A stretch of DNA of 64,000 bases from Segniliparus rugosus ATCC BAA-974 (lineage in GTDB: Bacteria; Actinomycetota; Actinomycetes; Mycobacteriales; Mycobacteriaceae): positions 1,914,750-1,978,749 of the forward strand of contig NZ_KI391953.1 in assembly GCF_000185725.2 (NCBI RefSeq), written 5' to 3'. The position numbers were made by a program, and so were the translations under genes. Below are positions 9,325 through 19,058 of the stretch, in pieces; position 1 is the first letter of the stretch; each line of letters opens with the position of its first letter. The notes beneath the pieces are model-generated. The model made no database searches and was not told where the DNA came from. It was given only the letters and a program-made list of their open reading frames with translations.

Positions 9325-10218
9325 TTAGCGCCCGGCGGGGGCGGGTTGGACCGGCGGAGCCGCAGGAGCGGGCGGAGCCGCAGGAGCGGGCGGAGCAGAA
9401 GCTTCCGCCTTCGCCCCGGAGAGATCCACGCCGAGGATCTTCACGGGGATCTTCGGGCTGCCGTCCGTCGGCTGCGGCTGGTTCGGGGCGGGAGCCTGGC
9501 CTGCCGGGGCGGCGACGCCGCCCGCCGCGACCTTGTCGAGCACCGCGAGCCCGGCCTCGCCGATGTGCCCGAAGACGGTGTACTTCGGCGGGAGCAAGGA
9601 ATCTTTGTAGACGAGGAAGAACTGGCTGCCGTTGGTGTCCGGGCCGGAGTTCGCCATGGCGAGGACGCCTCGGGTGTAGTCCGTGGTCCCGTTGGTCACA
9701 GAGAGCTTGTTCTTGGAGACGGGAGACTCGTCGGCGAAGCTGTAGCCGGGGCCGCCGGAACCGGAGCCGGTCGGGTCGCCGCATTGCAGGACGAAAATGC
9801 CGTCCGTGGTGAGCCGGTGGCAGCTGGTGTCGTTGAAGAATTTCTGCTCCGCGAGGGAGAGGAAGCTCTGCGTCGCGCACGGGGCCTTGGCGCGGTCGAG
9901 GGTGAGCGGAATGTCGCCCTGGTCGGTCTTGAGCGTCAGGCTCTGCGTCGCGGGCGTGGTGACCGCAGGGCCGTTCGCGGGCCGGACCACCGGTTTCGAC
10001 GGCGGCTCGGACGAGGTTTCGAACGCGCAGGAGAGCACGTCGGGCTTCGGCCGGGATTTGATCCACCAGAACACGCCGCCCGCGACAAGGGCGACGACCA
10101 GGACGCCGGCGAACACCAGGGTCAGCCGTTGGCGCTGACGCTCGCGCTCGACACGTTTGGCCAGCTGGCGCTGGAGCTTGCGTTTCGCTGCAGCTCGTTT
10201 TTGCTCGTTGCTCGGCAA
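9325..10218 (-). CDS. ppiB: Membrane-anchored cyclophilin (PpiB-like)
   Basis: A 297-residue protein with a highly basic cytoplasmic N-terminus (residues 1-30), one membrane helix (about 33-52), a short linker and an extracytoplasmic cyclophilin domain nearly identical in core motifs to the downstream paralogue (FFNDTSCHRLTTDGIFVLQC, GVLAMANSGPDTNGSQFF). It ends in a Pro/Ala-rich tail of about 30 residues. The layout matches Rv2582 PpiB. It is divergent from the MBL hydrolase gene, with promoters in the 93-base gap. Confidence 0.92.
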   Translation of the reverse strand: MPSNEQKRAAAKRKLQRQLAKRVERERQRQRLTLVFAGVLVVALVAGGVFWWIKSRPKPDVLSCAFETSSEPPSKPVVRPANGPAVTTPATQSLTLKTDQGDIPLTLDRAKAPCATQSFLSLAEQKFFNDTSCHRLTTDGIFVLQCGDPTGSGSGGPGYSFADESPVSKNKLSVTNGTTDYTRGVLAMANSGPDTNGSQFFLVYKDSLLPPKYTVFGHIGEAGLAVLDKVAAGGVAAPAGQAPAPNQPQPTDGSPKIPVKILGVDLSGAKAEASAPPAPAAPPAPAAPPVQPAPAGR

Positions 10219-10311
10219 GAGAGCTCAACCTCCATGGCATTCGGTCCCGGAATATTCAGACGATGCATTCTAGCGGAGAGCCGAAAGGAGTACGGCTAGA
10301 CTTGACGGGCC

Positions 10312-11022
10312 ATGCTCATAAAAAGCTTCTCCGCCGGGATGTTCCACACCAACTGCTACGTTCTCGCGCTCGCCCCTGGCGCGGACGCGATCATCGTGGA
10401 CCCGGGCCAGTCCGCCGCGAAACAAGTGCGGCAAACCCTTGAAGAGCACAAGCTCAAGCCGGTCGCCGTGCTGCTCACGCACGGGCATATCGACCACATC
10501 TGGTCCGCCCGCGAGGTGTGCGACGAATACTCGATCCCGGCGTACATCCACCCCGACGACCGGGAGTTGCTGACCAAACCCGGCAAAGGGATCGGGGCCA
10601 TGTTCGGCGCGCTGTCCTTTTTGACGGCGGGCACTGTCTTCCGCGAGCCGGAGAAAGTGCTCGACCTCGCGGACGGGGACGAGCTCGACATCGCAGGCCT
10701 GCGGTTCGCCGTGGACCTCGCCCCAGGCCACACGCCGGGGTCGGTGCTGTTCGGCGGTGAGTTCGACGGCATCGGCGAAGCCACCCAAGGTCTGCGGGGG
10801 GACGTGCCCTCCCGCTTGGTGTTCTCGGGCGACGTGCTCTTCGCGGGCTCGATCGGCCGCACCGACTTGCCAGGCGGGAGCATGCCGAGGCTTTTGCGCT
10901 CGATCCGCGAGAAGCTGCTGACGCTCCCCGACGACACCCTTGTGCTGCCCGGACACGGCCCGGCCACCACAATAGGCCGGGAGCGAAGGATGAACGAGTG
11001 GATCAGGGAGTTGCGGGCATGA
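10312..11022 (+). CDS. Metallo-beta-lactamase-fold hydrolase (glyoxalase II-like)
   Basis: A 236-residue MBL-fold enzyme with the dinuclear zinc motif HGHIDH (His57, His59, Asp61, His62), the GHTPGS histidine, the [14 protein letters not shown] aspartate and a final GHG histidine. It corresponds to Rv2581c, annotated as a possible glyoxalase II; the real substrate is unproven. A -10-like TAGACT lies at 10297-10302. Its stop overlaps the hisS start as ATGA, so the two are translationally coupled. Confidence 0.92.
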   Translation: MLIKSFSAGMFHTNCYVLALAPGADAIIVDPGQSAAKQVRQTLEEHKLKPVAVLLTHGHIDHIWSAREVCDEYSIPAYIHPDDRELLTKPGKGIGAMFGALSFLTAGTVFREPEKVLDLADGDELDIAGLRFAVDLAPGHTPGSVLFGGEFDGIGEATQGLRGDVPSRLVFSGDVLFAGSIGRTDLPGGSMPRLLRSIREKLLTLPDDTLVLPGHGPATTIGRERRMNEWIRELRA

Positions 11023-12317
11023 CCGAAACCGGCGCGCAGACCAAAAAGGCGCAGAAGCTTCAGGCGCCCAAAGGGGTGCCTGATTATTTGCCGCCGGACT
11101 CGGTGCGTTTTGTCGCGACGAAGCGCGCGCTGGTCGAGGCCGCGGAGCTGGCCGGGTACCAGCCCGCGGAGCTGCCGGTCTTCGAGGACACGGCCCTGTA
11201 CGTCCGAGGCGTCGGGGAGTCCACCGACATCGTCGGCAAGGAGATGTACACCTTCCCGGACCAAGGCGGGCGCTCGCTCACCCTGCGCCCGGAGTGGACA
11301 GCGGGCGTGGTCCGGGCGGTGGTCGAGCATGGCTTGGACCGGGGCCAGCTGCCGGTGAAGCTTTGGTACGCGGGGCCGTGCTTCCGCTACGAGCGGCCGC
11401 AGTCCGGGCGGTACCGCCAATTCCAGCAGATGGGCGTCGAGGCGATCGGCGTGGACGATCCGGCGCTCGACGCCGAAGTGGTGGCGGTCGCGGACGAGGG
11501 CTTGCGCAGGCTGGGCCTGGGCGGCTACCGGCTGGAGATCAACTCCCTCGGGGACGAGACGTGCCGTCCCGAGTACCGGGAGCGGCTGCTCTCGTTCTTG
11601 CGCGGCCTGGACTTGGACGAGGCGACCCGCCAGCGCGCAGAGCGCAACCCGTTGCGGGTGTTGGACGACAAGCGGCCGGAGGTCAAGGCGCAGCTCGTGG
11701 GCGCCCCGCTGCTGGTGGACTGCCTCTCAGACTCCGCGAAGGAGCACTTCGAGACGGTGCTCGCGCATTTGCGCGGGCTGGGGGTCGAGTACACCTTGAG
11801 CCCGAAACTGGTGCGCGGGCTGGACTACTACACGAAGACCACCTTCGAGTTCGTCCACCCCGGGCTCGGGGCGCAGTCCGCCATCGGCGGCGGCGGCCAT
11901 TACGACGGCCTGGTCGCCGACCTCGGCGGGCAGCAGCTGCCTGGCGTCGGTTTCTCCATCGGGCTGGAGCGGACCATGCTGGCCCTGGCCGCGGAAGACA
12001 TCAAGGACGACGGCGCGGGCGCAGTCCCGGTGTTCGGCGTCGCGCTGGGTTCGGCGGCGAAAGAGCGGATGACGCGGCTGGCCGGCGAATTGCGCAAGGC
12101 GGACATCGGCGTGGACCTCGCGTACGGCGACCGGGCGATGAAGGCGGCGATGCGCGCGGCGGACCGCTCCGGCGCGCGGTTCGTGCTGATCCTCGGCGAG
12201 ACGGAGCTGGCCTCCGAGCACGCGCAGCTGAAAGACATGCGCTCGGGCGAGCAGTCGGCGGTGCCGCTGCCGGACGTCGTCGCCGAGCTGGCGCGGCGGA
12301 TCGCCGCCGAGCATTAG
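11019..12317 (+). CDS. hisS: Histidyl-tRNA synthetase
   Basis: Class II synthetase charging tRNA-His. ATG 11019 (ATGA overlap with the upstream stop) gives 432 residues. Visible motifs are KGVPDYLPP near the N-terminus, motif 2 [20 protein letters not shown], the histidine-specific loop [24 protein letters not shown] and motif 3 [11 protein letters not shown], then the anticodon-binding domain (about 330-432). The stop overlaps that of the convergent radical SAM gene. Confidence 0.97.
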   Translation: MTETGAQTKKAQKLQAPKGVPDYLPPDSVRFVATKRALVEAAELAGYQPAELPVFEDTALYVRGVGESTDIVGKEMYTFPDQGGRSLTLRPEWTAGVVRAVVEHGLDRGQLPVKLWYAGPCFRYERPQSGRYRQFQQMGVEAIGVDDPALDAEVVAVADEGLRRLGLGGYRLEINSLGDETCRPEYRERLLSFLRGLDLDEATRQRAERNPLRVLDDKRPEVKAQLVGAPLLVDCLSDSAKEHFETVLAHLRGLGVEYTLSPKLVRGLDYYTKTTFEFVHPGLGAQSAIGGGGHYDGLVADLGGQQLPGVGFSIGLERTMLALAAEDIKDDGAGAVPVFGVALGSAAKERMTRLAGELRKADIGVDLAYGDRAMKAAMRAADRSGARFVLILGETELASEHAQLKDMRSGEQSAVPLPDVVAELARRIAAEH

Positions 12318-13384
12318 AACAGCGTCGCGGGTTCGGCCTGCGGCGACCGCGCCTTGGCCGAAGCAGCGCGCTGCGCGTCCGGCAGGCCCCGGTGCTCATG
12401 CCTCGGGGAGGCGGGCCGCCTGCCCCGGTGCCTGCGCAGGATCGGGGCCATCGTCTGCGAGAGCCAGGCGCGGTAGGCCGGGGTGACGTAGGAGCCCTTG
12501 GCGTAGAGCTCCTGGTACCGGGGCACGAGATCGGGGCGCTCCTGTTCGAGCCAGGACATGAACCAGCCCCGGGTGCTCGGGCGCAGATGCAGCGGGAACG
12601 CGGTGACGCCGGTGGCCCCGGCGGCGGTGACCTCCTTGACCAATTGGTCGAGCTGGTCCCGCGAGTCGGTGATGCCAGGCAGGATCGGCGCGGCCATGAC
12701 GCCGCAGGAGAACCCGGCCTCGCGGACCGCCCGCACGAGGTCCAGCCGCGCCTTCGGGGTCGGCGTGCCGGGTTCGAGCGACTGCTGCAGCGGCTCGTCG
12801 ACGAGGGCGATCGAGACCGCGAGGTGCACGCGGACCCGTTTGGCGGCCTCTTTGAGGACGGGGAGGTCTCGGCGCAGCAGGGTGCCTTTGGTGAGGATCG
12901 AGAAAGAGGTCCCGGAGCCCGCGAGGGCTTCGATCACCCCCGGCATGAGCCGGTAGCGGCCCTCCGCGCGCTGGTAGGGGTCGGTGTTCGTGCCCATCGC
13001 CACCGGCTCTTTGGCCCAAGACGGTCTGCGCAGCTCCCTGCGCAGCACTTCGACCAGATTGGTCTTCACGACGATCTGCCTGTCGAAGTCGTCGCCGGGA
13101 TCGAGGTCGAGGTACTCGTGGCTGGAGCGGGCGAAGCAGTACCGGCAGGCGTGCGAGCAGCCGCGCATCGGGTTGATCGTCCAGCCGAAGGGCATGGACG
13201 AACTCTTCGGCACCCGGTTGAGCGCGCTGCGGCAGAGCACCTCGTGGAACGTGACGCCCGCGAAATCCGGGGTGGTCACCGACCGGAGGAACGTGGTCGC
13301 CTCAAGGCCGGGCAGCGCCTGCGTCTCGCCCGGACGGGCGCCTTCGCCGTCGTCGTTCCGAAGCAGCTGTCCTTGCCATCGCAT
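12314..13384 (-). CDS. Radical SAM protein (Rv2578c-like)
   Basis: A 356-residue radical SAM enzyme of the spore-photoproduct-lyase-like Rv2578c group. The iron-sulfur motif CSHACRYC lies at about residues 75-82 after INPMRG, followed by [10 protein letters not shown] and TNTDPYQ segments of the SAM-binding barrel. Function unknown. The ATG at 13384 lies six bases after a possible -10 (TCCATT on the minus strand) with TTGACA 18 bases upstream, so the mRNA may be leaderless. A LexA-box-like sequence overlaps the -35. Stop codons of this gene and hisS overlap. Confidence 0.92.
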   Translation of the reverse strand: MRWQGQLLRNDDGEGARPGETQALPGLEATTFLRSVTTPDFAGVTFHEVLCRSALNRVPKSSSMPFGWTINPMRGCSHACRYCFARSSHEYLDLDPGDDFDRQIVVKTNLVEVLRRELRRPSWAKEPVAMGTNTDPYQRAEGRYRLMPGVIEALAGSGTSFSILTKGTLLRRDLPVLKEAAKRVRVHLAVSIALVDEPLQQSLEPGTPTPKARLDLVRAVREAGFSCGVMAAPILPGITDSRDQLDQLVKEVTAAGATGVTAFPLHLRPSTRGWFMSWLEQERPDLVPRYQELYAKGSYVTPAYRAWLSQTMAPILRRHRGRRPASPRHEHRGLPDAQRAASAKARSPQAEPATLF

Positions 13385-13418
13385 ACTGACAATGGAACAC
13401 CCGTTCGGCTCCTATGTC

Positions 13419-13434
13419 AAGAACATTCGTTCGA
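13419..13434 (-). promoter_or_regulatory. Candidate LexA (SOS) box
   Basis: Minus-strand reading TCGAACGAATGTTCTT matches the mycobacterial SOS box TCGAAC-N4-GTTCGA at all positions but the last two. It abuts the TTGACA (-35, plus 13415-13420) of the radical SAM gene, where LexA binding would block transcription. Confidence 0.55.
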
Positions 13435-13469
13435 TAAATTTTGACTTCAAGATCGTTCGGCCAGGTGTG

Positions 13470-14399
13470 TCAGGGGTTGTTGAGGTCGCGGGCGCGGAAG
13501 GTGTCGCAGCTGTCGACCTGCCCGGTGTTGTAGCCCTCCATGAACCAGGCTTGGCGCTGCTGCGCGCTGCCGTGGGAGAACGACTCGGGGTTCACCCGCC
13601 TGCCTGCCCGCTTTTGCAGGCTGTCGTCGCCGATGGCCTGCGCGGTCTGTAGCGCCTCTTTGACGTCTTGCTCGGTGATGGACTTGATGAATGGCCGGTC
13701 GCTGCCCGGCGCGGGGATCCGCGTCGCCCAGTGCGCCCAGACCCCGGCGTAGCAGTCGGCTTGCAGCTCGGTGCGCACGCCGCCGGACTGCGCGCCCTTG
13801 GGGCTGCGCGAGGCGGCGGCGAGGGAGCCCTCGATATTGGAGATGTGGTGCCCGTACTCATGGGCGACGACGTACTCCTCGGATAAATTGCCGTTGCTGC
13901 CGCCGAGCCGCACCAGCTCCTTGAAGAAGGTCGGATCGAAGTACGCGGTGTGGTCGGCGGGGCAGTAGAACGGCCCGACCGAGCTGTCCGCCGCGCCGCA
14001 GCCCGTGTTGACCCCGCCGTGGAAGAGCTGCATCGTCGGTTTGACGTATGCCTTCCCGGTCTGCTCGGGGAGGATCTTGGCCCACACGCTGTTGACGCTG
14101 TTGCCGGTGTAGGCGATCAGGCAGGTCGCGTTCGTGTTGGCGAGGGAGGGGTTTCGTCCGCACTCCTTGAGCTCGGCCTCCAGCTGAGGGTCTTGCGCGC
14201 TCGACTGCGCGCCCGCGCCCGCGCCGTTGACGGCGTTCTGCAGCCGCCCCCCGCCGTTGCCGCCGAGCAAGAGGCCGAGCACGAGCACGATGATGCCGCC
14301 GACCCCGCCGCCGAGGGCGAGCTGCGGGCCTCGGCCCATGCCGCCTCCTCCGGTTTGGATGTCGCTCGCGTCGAGCTGGATGCCCTCGTTGAAGGTCAC
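13470..14399 (-). CDS. Neutral zinc metallopeptidase family (YpfJ/Rv2575-like)
   Basis: A 309-residue protein of the putative neutral zinc metallopeptidase family (PF04228). A glycine-rich N-terminus is followed by one membrane helix (about 31-48), then an extracytoplasmic domain carrying the zinc motif HEYGH with downstream ELQADCYAG, where the Glu/Asp complete the site. Residues around PFYCPADHTAYFDPTFF are typical of the family. The start is GTG at 14399. The substrate is unknown. Confidence 0.9.
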   Translation of the reverse strand: MTFNEGIQLDASDIQTGGGGMGRGPQLALGGGVGGIIVLVLGLLLGGNGGGRLQNAVNGAGAGAQSSAQDPQLEAELKECGRNPSLANTNATCLIAYTGNSVNSVWAKILPEQTGKAYVKPTMQLFHGGVNTGCGAADSSVGPFYCPADHTAYFDPTFFKELVRLGGSNGNLSEEYVVAHEYGHHISNIEGSLAAASRSPKGAQSGGVRTELQADCYAGVWAHWATRIPAPGSDRPFIKSITEQDVKEALQTAQAIGDDSLQKRAGRRVNPESFSHGSAQQRQAWFMEGYNTGQVDSCDTFRARDLNNP

Positions 14400-14563
14400 G
14401 GCGGTCTCCTAGGTCTGAAAAGGGTGGGCGAGCTGGATGCTACCAGAGCAAAGGTAAATCTGTTTTGATCTGGTGTTTCCCCGAGCGGGAAGCCTCTTGC
14501 GTTTCCGTCCGTCGAGGTGCAGACTAGAACGAACGCAAGAGTGACGCGCGTCATACTTTTCTG

Positions 14564-16342
14564 ATGTTCGATGTGGTTCTCAATGAGGTGAGCGACATGT
14601 TTGAGTCCCGTGTTCTCCAGAACGAGCCGTCCTCGGCCGCAGCGGACCCCCGCGCCGTCCCGCGGGTGGTGGACCAGGTGGCGGACCAGCTCTTCGAGGC
14701 GGGGGTCCGCCATGTCTTCGGCGCGGGCGGCGAGCATGTCGACGACCTCTACGACGCCGTGCAGAGCAGGGCCGGCATGACCGCGGTGGTCGCCAAGCAC
14801 GAGTTCTCGGCGGCGGCAATGGCGGACTGCTACGCCAGAGTCGGCGGGCGGCCCCGTCCGGTCTGGGGCCGCAGCGAGTCGGTCGGACGGGTCGGGGTCG
14901 TCATGGCGGGCTCGGGAGGCGGATGCCTGAGCCTGGTCCCCGCTCTTGGCGAGTCGTTCACGAGCAGGGTGCCGGTGCTCGCGCTCGTCGGACAGCCGCC
15001 CGTCAACGCGGCGGGTTTCGGGGCGTTCGGCGACGGCAGCGGGCGGACGGGGAGCCTGGACGTGGCGCAGGTGCTGCAGTCGGTCTCCGTGTTCTGCCGA
15101 CGCGCGCAGGACCTGTCGCTGGTCGCGAACCTCGTCGAGCAGGCGCTCGAAATGGCGCTCCGGCTGTCCGGGCCCGCCGTGGTCATCTTGCCGAAAGACA
15201 TCCAGCAGACCCGGCTGCCGGGCAGGCCGCGCCTGCTGGCCTCGTCGTCCCCGGCGGGGAAATTGCGGGCGAACGGGCTCGGCCTGATGGGGTTCGCCAC
15301 CGAACTGGCGAAAGCCGCCCCGAAGGTCGTCATCATCGCGGGAGAGGAGATCGGCAGGCACGGCGCCCGCGCGGAGCTCGCCGAACTGGCCCGTGTGCTC
15401 GGCGCGAGCGTGGCCGTCGCCCCGGAGGCGAAAGACGCGATCAGCCCGGCGGACCGCCACCTCATCGGGGTGGCGGGCAGCATGGGCCATCCGCAGGTCG
15501 GCGAAGCGATCCGGAGGGCCAAGGTGTGCCTGCTCATCGGCACCAGGGCTCCGGAGCAGACCCGCTGCGGCCTCGAACAGGCGCTCAAGGGCGTGGAGGT
15601 GCTCTCCCTCGGGGAGCGTCCGCCGCACATCGAAGCGGCGCATCTGCTCACCTCGGACCTCCGAGGCACGCTGAGGGTGCTGTGCAAGGCGCTGCGGCCG
15701 ATGTCCCAGCACCGCCAGCCCGAGCGCCACGCGCCCTCGGCGCTCCCCGTCCCCGCCCGCTCCGGCCACGGGATCAGCCACGCGGACGTGGTCGCCGCGT
15801 TGGACGAGGCGGTCGGGCAAGGCGCGGACATCGTCGTGGACACGGGGAACATCGGGGCCTCGTGCCTGCACCGGCTCCCATGCCGGGAAGAGGGCAGGTT
15901 CGTGGTCGCGCTCGGAGCCGCCACGCCGGGCTACAGCTTCGGCGCGGGGATCGGGTGCGCGTTCGCGAGGGGCAGGCGCACGTTCGTGGTCGCAGGGGAC
16001 GGGGCGTTTTACGCGCACGGCATGGAATTGCACACTGCGGTCGAGCACGAGCTTCCGATCACGTTCGTCATCTGCAATAACAACGCGCACGGCAGGAGCG
16101 TGGTCCAAGAGCAGCTCTTCCATTCCGGCGGGCACGGCCGCTACCGTTTCCGGCCCGCGTCGATCGCGGCCGGCGTCGCGGCGATGTTCCCCGGCCTGCC
16201 GGCAGCTTCGGCGCGGACTTCTTCGGAGCTGCGCAGCGCGTTGGCGGAAACAGCGGAGGCGGACGGTCCGGCGCTCGTGGAAGCGCTCTGCGACCCGGAC
16301 GAGATCCCGCCCTTCCTCCCGTTCCTCTCGGCGCTGGCGTAG
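14564..16342 (+). CDS. Thiamine-diphosphate-dependent enzyme (acetolactate synthase/pyruvate oxidase-like)
   Basis: A 592-residue three-domain ThDP enzyme. The N-terminal pyrimidine-binding domain has the catalytic Glu in VVAKHEFSAAAMADCYAR. A central domain (about 240-370) has lost an obvious FAD pattern. The C-terminal ThDP-binding domain has the GDGAFYAHGMELHTAVEH to CNNN motif that binds magnesium and diphosphate. ATG 14564 follows CATACT by six bases (leaderless). ATG 14597 with GAGG upstream is the alternative and drops 11 residues. The substrate cannot be told; the ordinary ilvB partner ilvN is absent, so this is probably not the biosynthetic enzyme. Confidence 0.85.
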   Translation: MFDVVLNEVSDMFESRVLQNEPSSAAADPRAVPRVVDQVADQLFEAGVRHVFGAGGEHVDDLYDAVQSRAGMTAVVAKHEFSAAAMADCYARVGGRPRPVWGRSESVGRVGVVMAGSGGGCLSLVPALGESFTSRVPVLALVGQPPVNAAGFGAFGDGSGRTGSLDVAQVLQSVSVFCRRAQDLSLVANLVEQALEMALRLSGPAVVILPKDIQQTRLPGRPRLLASSSPAGKLRANGLGLMGFATELAKAAPKVVIIAGEEIGRHGARAELAELARVLGASVAVAPEAKDAISPADRHLIGVAGSMGHPQVGEAIRRAKVCLLIGTRAPEQTRCGLEQALKGVEVLSLGERPPHIEAAHLLTSDLRGTLRVLCKALRPMSQHRQPERHAPSALPVPARSGHGISHADVVAALDEAVGQGADIVVDTGNIGASCLHRLPCREEGRFVVALGAATPGYSFGAGIGCAFARGRRTFVVAGDGAFYAHGMELHTAVEHELPITFVICNNNAHGRSVVQEQLFHSGGHGRYRFRPASIAAGVAAMFPGLPAASARTSSELRSALAETAEADGPALVEALCDPDEIPPFLPFLSALA

Positions 16343-16393
16343 CAGGCCCCGCGCTCTCAGCAACCGCTCAGCCTGTCTTGGCAGGATGGCACG

Positions 16394-17887
16394 GTGCTCA
16401 ACCCAATGACGTACCACCTCGGGACGTTGGCGGCCCAGCCCGTCGTGTCGTTCGCCATCTCTGCGGGCAGTCCGATGATGCGATACCGCAACGGGATCAA
16501 GATCCAGCAGGGCTGGTTCCCGTGGGTCGTGGAGATCCTCGCGGTCACCGCGCTCGCCTACGCGCTCAGCGGCCGCGACAGGACCAAACGGTGGTGGCTG
16601 TGCTGGGTCCCGGTGGCCGCGCTGGTGGCGTTCGGCGTGCTTTGGGCGGTGTACCATTACATCGAGGAGAACGGGCTCGCGGGGGATCCCGCGCCGAGCG
16701 CGCTCTGGTTCTGGGTCGGCGTGTCCGGGGCCGCGCTCGCGGTGCTCGTCCTCGGCTGGCGGGGGCAGTGGTGGGGAAGGCGCGCGGTCGCGCTCCTCGC
16801 GGTGCCGCTGTGCCTGCTTTCGACGGGCGTGGTGGTCAACCAATGGGTGGGGTACTACAAGACTTTGGAACAGGCGTGGGACGAGCTGACGGCGGGGCCG
16901 CTGCCGAACGAGGTGAGCGCCGCCGACCTCCCGGCGCTGCAGGGCACCACGCAGACCGCGGGGCGCGTGGTGCCGGTGGATATTCCGAACGACGCGAGCC
17001 GGTTCACCCACCGCACGGAGTACGTGTACCTGCCGCCCGCGTGGTTCGCCTCGAAACAGCCGCCGCAGCTGCCGGTGGTCATGATGATCGGCGGCGAGTT
17101 CGACACGCCGTCGCACTGGATCCGCGTTGGCGACGCGGCGGACATCGCCGACAAATTCGCCGCCGAGCACGACGGCAACGCGCCGATCATGGTCTTCGTG
17201 GACACGAGCGGGAGCTTCAACACCGACTCGGAGTGCGTGAACGGGCCGAGGGGCAACTCCGAGGACCATCTGACGAAAGACGTCCCGCCGTACGTGGTCT
17301 CGAAATTCGGCGCGAGCGAGGATCCCGCGAAATGGGGGGTGGTCGGCTGGTCGATGGGCGGGACGTGCGCGGTGAACCTCGCCGCTCGCCACCCGGATCT
17401 GTTCAGCGGCTTCGTGGACATCGCGGGGGACATCCGGCCGAGCGCTGGGGACGAGGCGACCACGGTCAAGCATTTGTTCGGCGGCGACAAGGCGGCCTAC
17501 GACTCGTACGCCCCGCTCAACGCGATCAACGCGCACGGGCGTTACGACCGCACGGCGGGCTGGTTCCAGACTTCCAGCACGCCGATGAAAGCGCCGAAAG
17601 GGCAGAAGCCGAAACCGGCGGCCGCGAACGCGGGGAACGTCGGCTTCGGCGGGTACGACCCAGGCGGGTTCGCGGGGTCGGGCGACTACCTCGGAGCTGC
17701 GCGGAAGCTGTGCCATGCTGGCGAGCAGCACGGCATACAGTGCTCGGTGATCGTCAAACCGGGCAGGCACACGTGGGATTTCGCCTCCTCGGCGTATCGA
17801 GACGCGCTGCCATGGCTGGCCGGGTATCTTGGTACTCCGGGTGTGCCGCCGTCGCCGTTGCCGGCTTCCACGCCAGCGACTCAGTAG
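16394..17887 (+). CDS. Membrane-anchored esterase/mycolyltransferase-like protein
   Basis: A 497-residue protein with three or four N-terminal membrane helices (between about 35 and 150) followed by an extracytoplasmic alpha/beta-hydrolase domain of the esterase D/antigen 85 type. The nucleophile elbow is GWSMGGT, with an acid in the C-terminal half and His in PGRHTWDF. Antigen 85 proteins transfer mycolic acids between trehalose and arabinogalactan; this may act on a cell-envelope ester but the substrate is inferred. GTG 16394 lies six bases after CAGGAT, consistent with a leaderless start; ATG 16406 is an alternative. Tandem paralogue of the next gene. Confidence 0.85.
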   Translation: MLNPMTYHLGTLAAQPVVSFAISAGSPMMRYRNGIKIQQGWFPWVVEILAVTALAYALSGRDRTKRWWLCWVPVAALVAFGVLWAVYHYIEENGLAGDPAPSALWFWVGVSGAALAVLVLGWRGQWWGRRAVALLAVPLCLLSTGVVVNQWVGYYKTLEQAWDELTAGPLPNEVSAADLPALQGTTQTAGRVVPVDIPNDASRFTHRTEYVYLPPAWFASKQPPQLPVVMMIGGEFDTPSHWIRVGDAADIADKFAAEHDGNAPIMVFVDTSGSFNTDSECVNGPRGNSEDHLTKDVPPYVVSKFGASEDPAKWGVVGWSMGGTCAVNLAARHPDLFSGFVDIAGDIRPSAGDEATTVKHLFGGDKAAYDSYAPLNAINAHGRYDRTAGWFQTSSTPMKAPKGQKPKPAAANAGNVGFGGYDPGGFAGSGDYLGAARKLCHAGEQHGIQCSVIVKPGRHTWDFASSAYRDALPWLAGYLGTPGVPPSPLPASTPATQ

Positions 17888-17932
17888 GCGCCTGTTTCTG
17901 GAGTTGTCCGGTGGCGCGCAAGGCTTGACCTG

Positions 17933-19033
17933 ATGATCGGAGTGTTCTTTTTGTTGTTTTCGAAGTCTATGGGCAAGGTCGTCGGATGGCTCCGGGCGTT
18001 CGGCGCGCTCACGATCTTGCTGGCTCTGCTTGCGAGCAACACGCCTGGCCGGATCGGCCTGATCCCGTCCGCCTCGGCGGACCCCGAGGTCGAAGATCCG
18101 ATCCCCGCCGCGATCGACGAGAAGGGGCTCGACGCGCTGCGAGGCGTCCCGCAGCCGCTCGGGAAGCTGGTCAGGGTGGACATCCCCGACACGGTGAGCC
18201 ATTTCCCGCACCGGCCAGAATACGTGTACCTGCCGCCCGCGTGGTTCGCCTCGAAACAGCCGCCGCAGCTGCCCGCAGTGATGATGATCGCGGGGCAGGG
18301 GGACTCGCCGGAGTATTGGGCGCGCAACGGCCAGGCCGTGCAGATCGCGAATGACTTCGCCGCCGAGCACGGGGGGAACGCGCCGATCCTGGTCTTCGTC
18401 GACTTCGGCGGGTACTCCAACGCCGACACAGAGTGCGTGAACGGGCCGAGGGGCAACGCCGAGGACCATCTGACGAAAGAGGTGCCGCAGTTCATCGTGT
18501 CGAAATTCGGCGCGAGCCCTGCCGCGAGCAGCTGGGGCCTCGTCGGCTGGTCGATGGGCGGCACGTGCGCGGTGACCCTGGCGGTGACCCACCCCGAGCA
18601 GTTCAGCGGGTTCGTGGACATCGTCGGCTTCCTGCGCCCGTCGCTCGGCGAGGACGCGGACACCCTCGGCGAGCTGTTCGGCGGCAACAAGGCGGCGTAC
18701 GACCAGCACGACAACCTCGCGGTGATGGCGCAGCGCGGCCATTACCCGCGCACCGCTGGCTGGTTCCAGGTGACCGGCCATCCTGGCCGGGTGAACGAGG
18801 CGAAGTCGGATTCGGACCCGAACGTCTGGGTCGACCCGGACTCGACCAACGCGGCCACGACATTGTGCGAAGCCGGGCGGAAGGTCGGCATCGCGTGTTC
18901 GGTCTATGTCGGCCCCGGCAGGCACTTGTGGCCGTTCGCGCGTTCCACGTTCGCGGACTCGCTGCCGTGGCTCGCCGGCTACCTGCACACCCCCGGCGTT
19001 CCGGAGATCCCGCTCGTCCCGTCCGACATCTGA
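17933..19033 (+). CDS. Secreted esterase/mycolyltransferase-like protein
   Basis: A 366-residue paralogue of the preceding gene with only one N-terminal hydrophobic segment (about residues 17-40, ASADP cleavage region) in place of the multi-helix anchor. Core segments are nearly identical: FPHRPEYVYLPPAWFASKQP, NAEDHLTKEVPQFIVSKFGA, nucleophile GWSMGGT and GPGRHLWPF. It is therefore probably a fully exported form arising by tandem duplication, with the catalytic domain retained. The 45-base gap suggests cotranscription. It converges on the SIS gene. Confidence 0.87.
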   Translation: MIGVFFLLFSKSMGKVVGWLRAFGALTILLALLASNTPGRIGLIPSASADPEVEDPIPAAIDEKGLDALRGVPQPLGKLVRVDIPDTVSHFPHRPEYVYLPPAWFASKQPPQLPAVMMIAGQGDSPEYWARNGQAVQIANDFAAEHGGNAPILVFVDFGGYSNADTECVNGPRGNAEDHLTKEVPQFIVSKFGASPAASSWGLVGWSMGGTCAVTLAVTHPEQFSGFVDIVGFLRPSLGEDADTLGELFGGNKAAYDQHDNLAVMAQRGHYPRTAGWFQVTGHPGRVNEAKSDSDPNVWVDPDSTNAATTLCEAGRKVGIACSVYVGPGRHLWPFARSTFADSLPWLAGYLHTPGVPEIPLVPSDI

Positions 19034-19058
19034 GCCGCAGCCCCGCCTGAGCGGAGGG

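Noticed and set aside
14396-18988. A 1530-codon open frame on the minus strand
   Set aside because: It is antisense to the TPP enzyme and two esterase genes, all with clear motifs; its translation is Arg/Asp/His-rich low-complexity typical of shadows in high-GC DNA.
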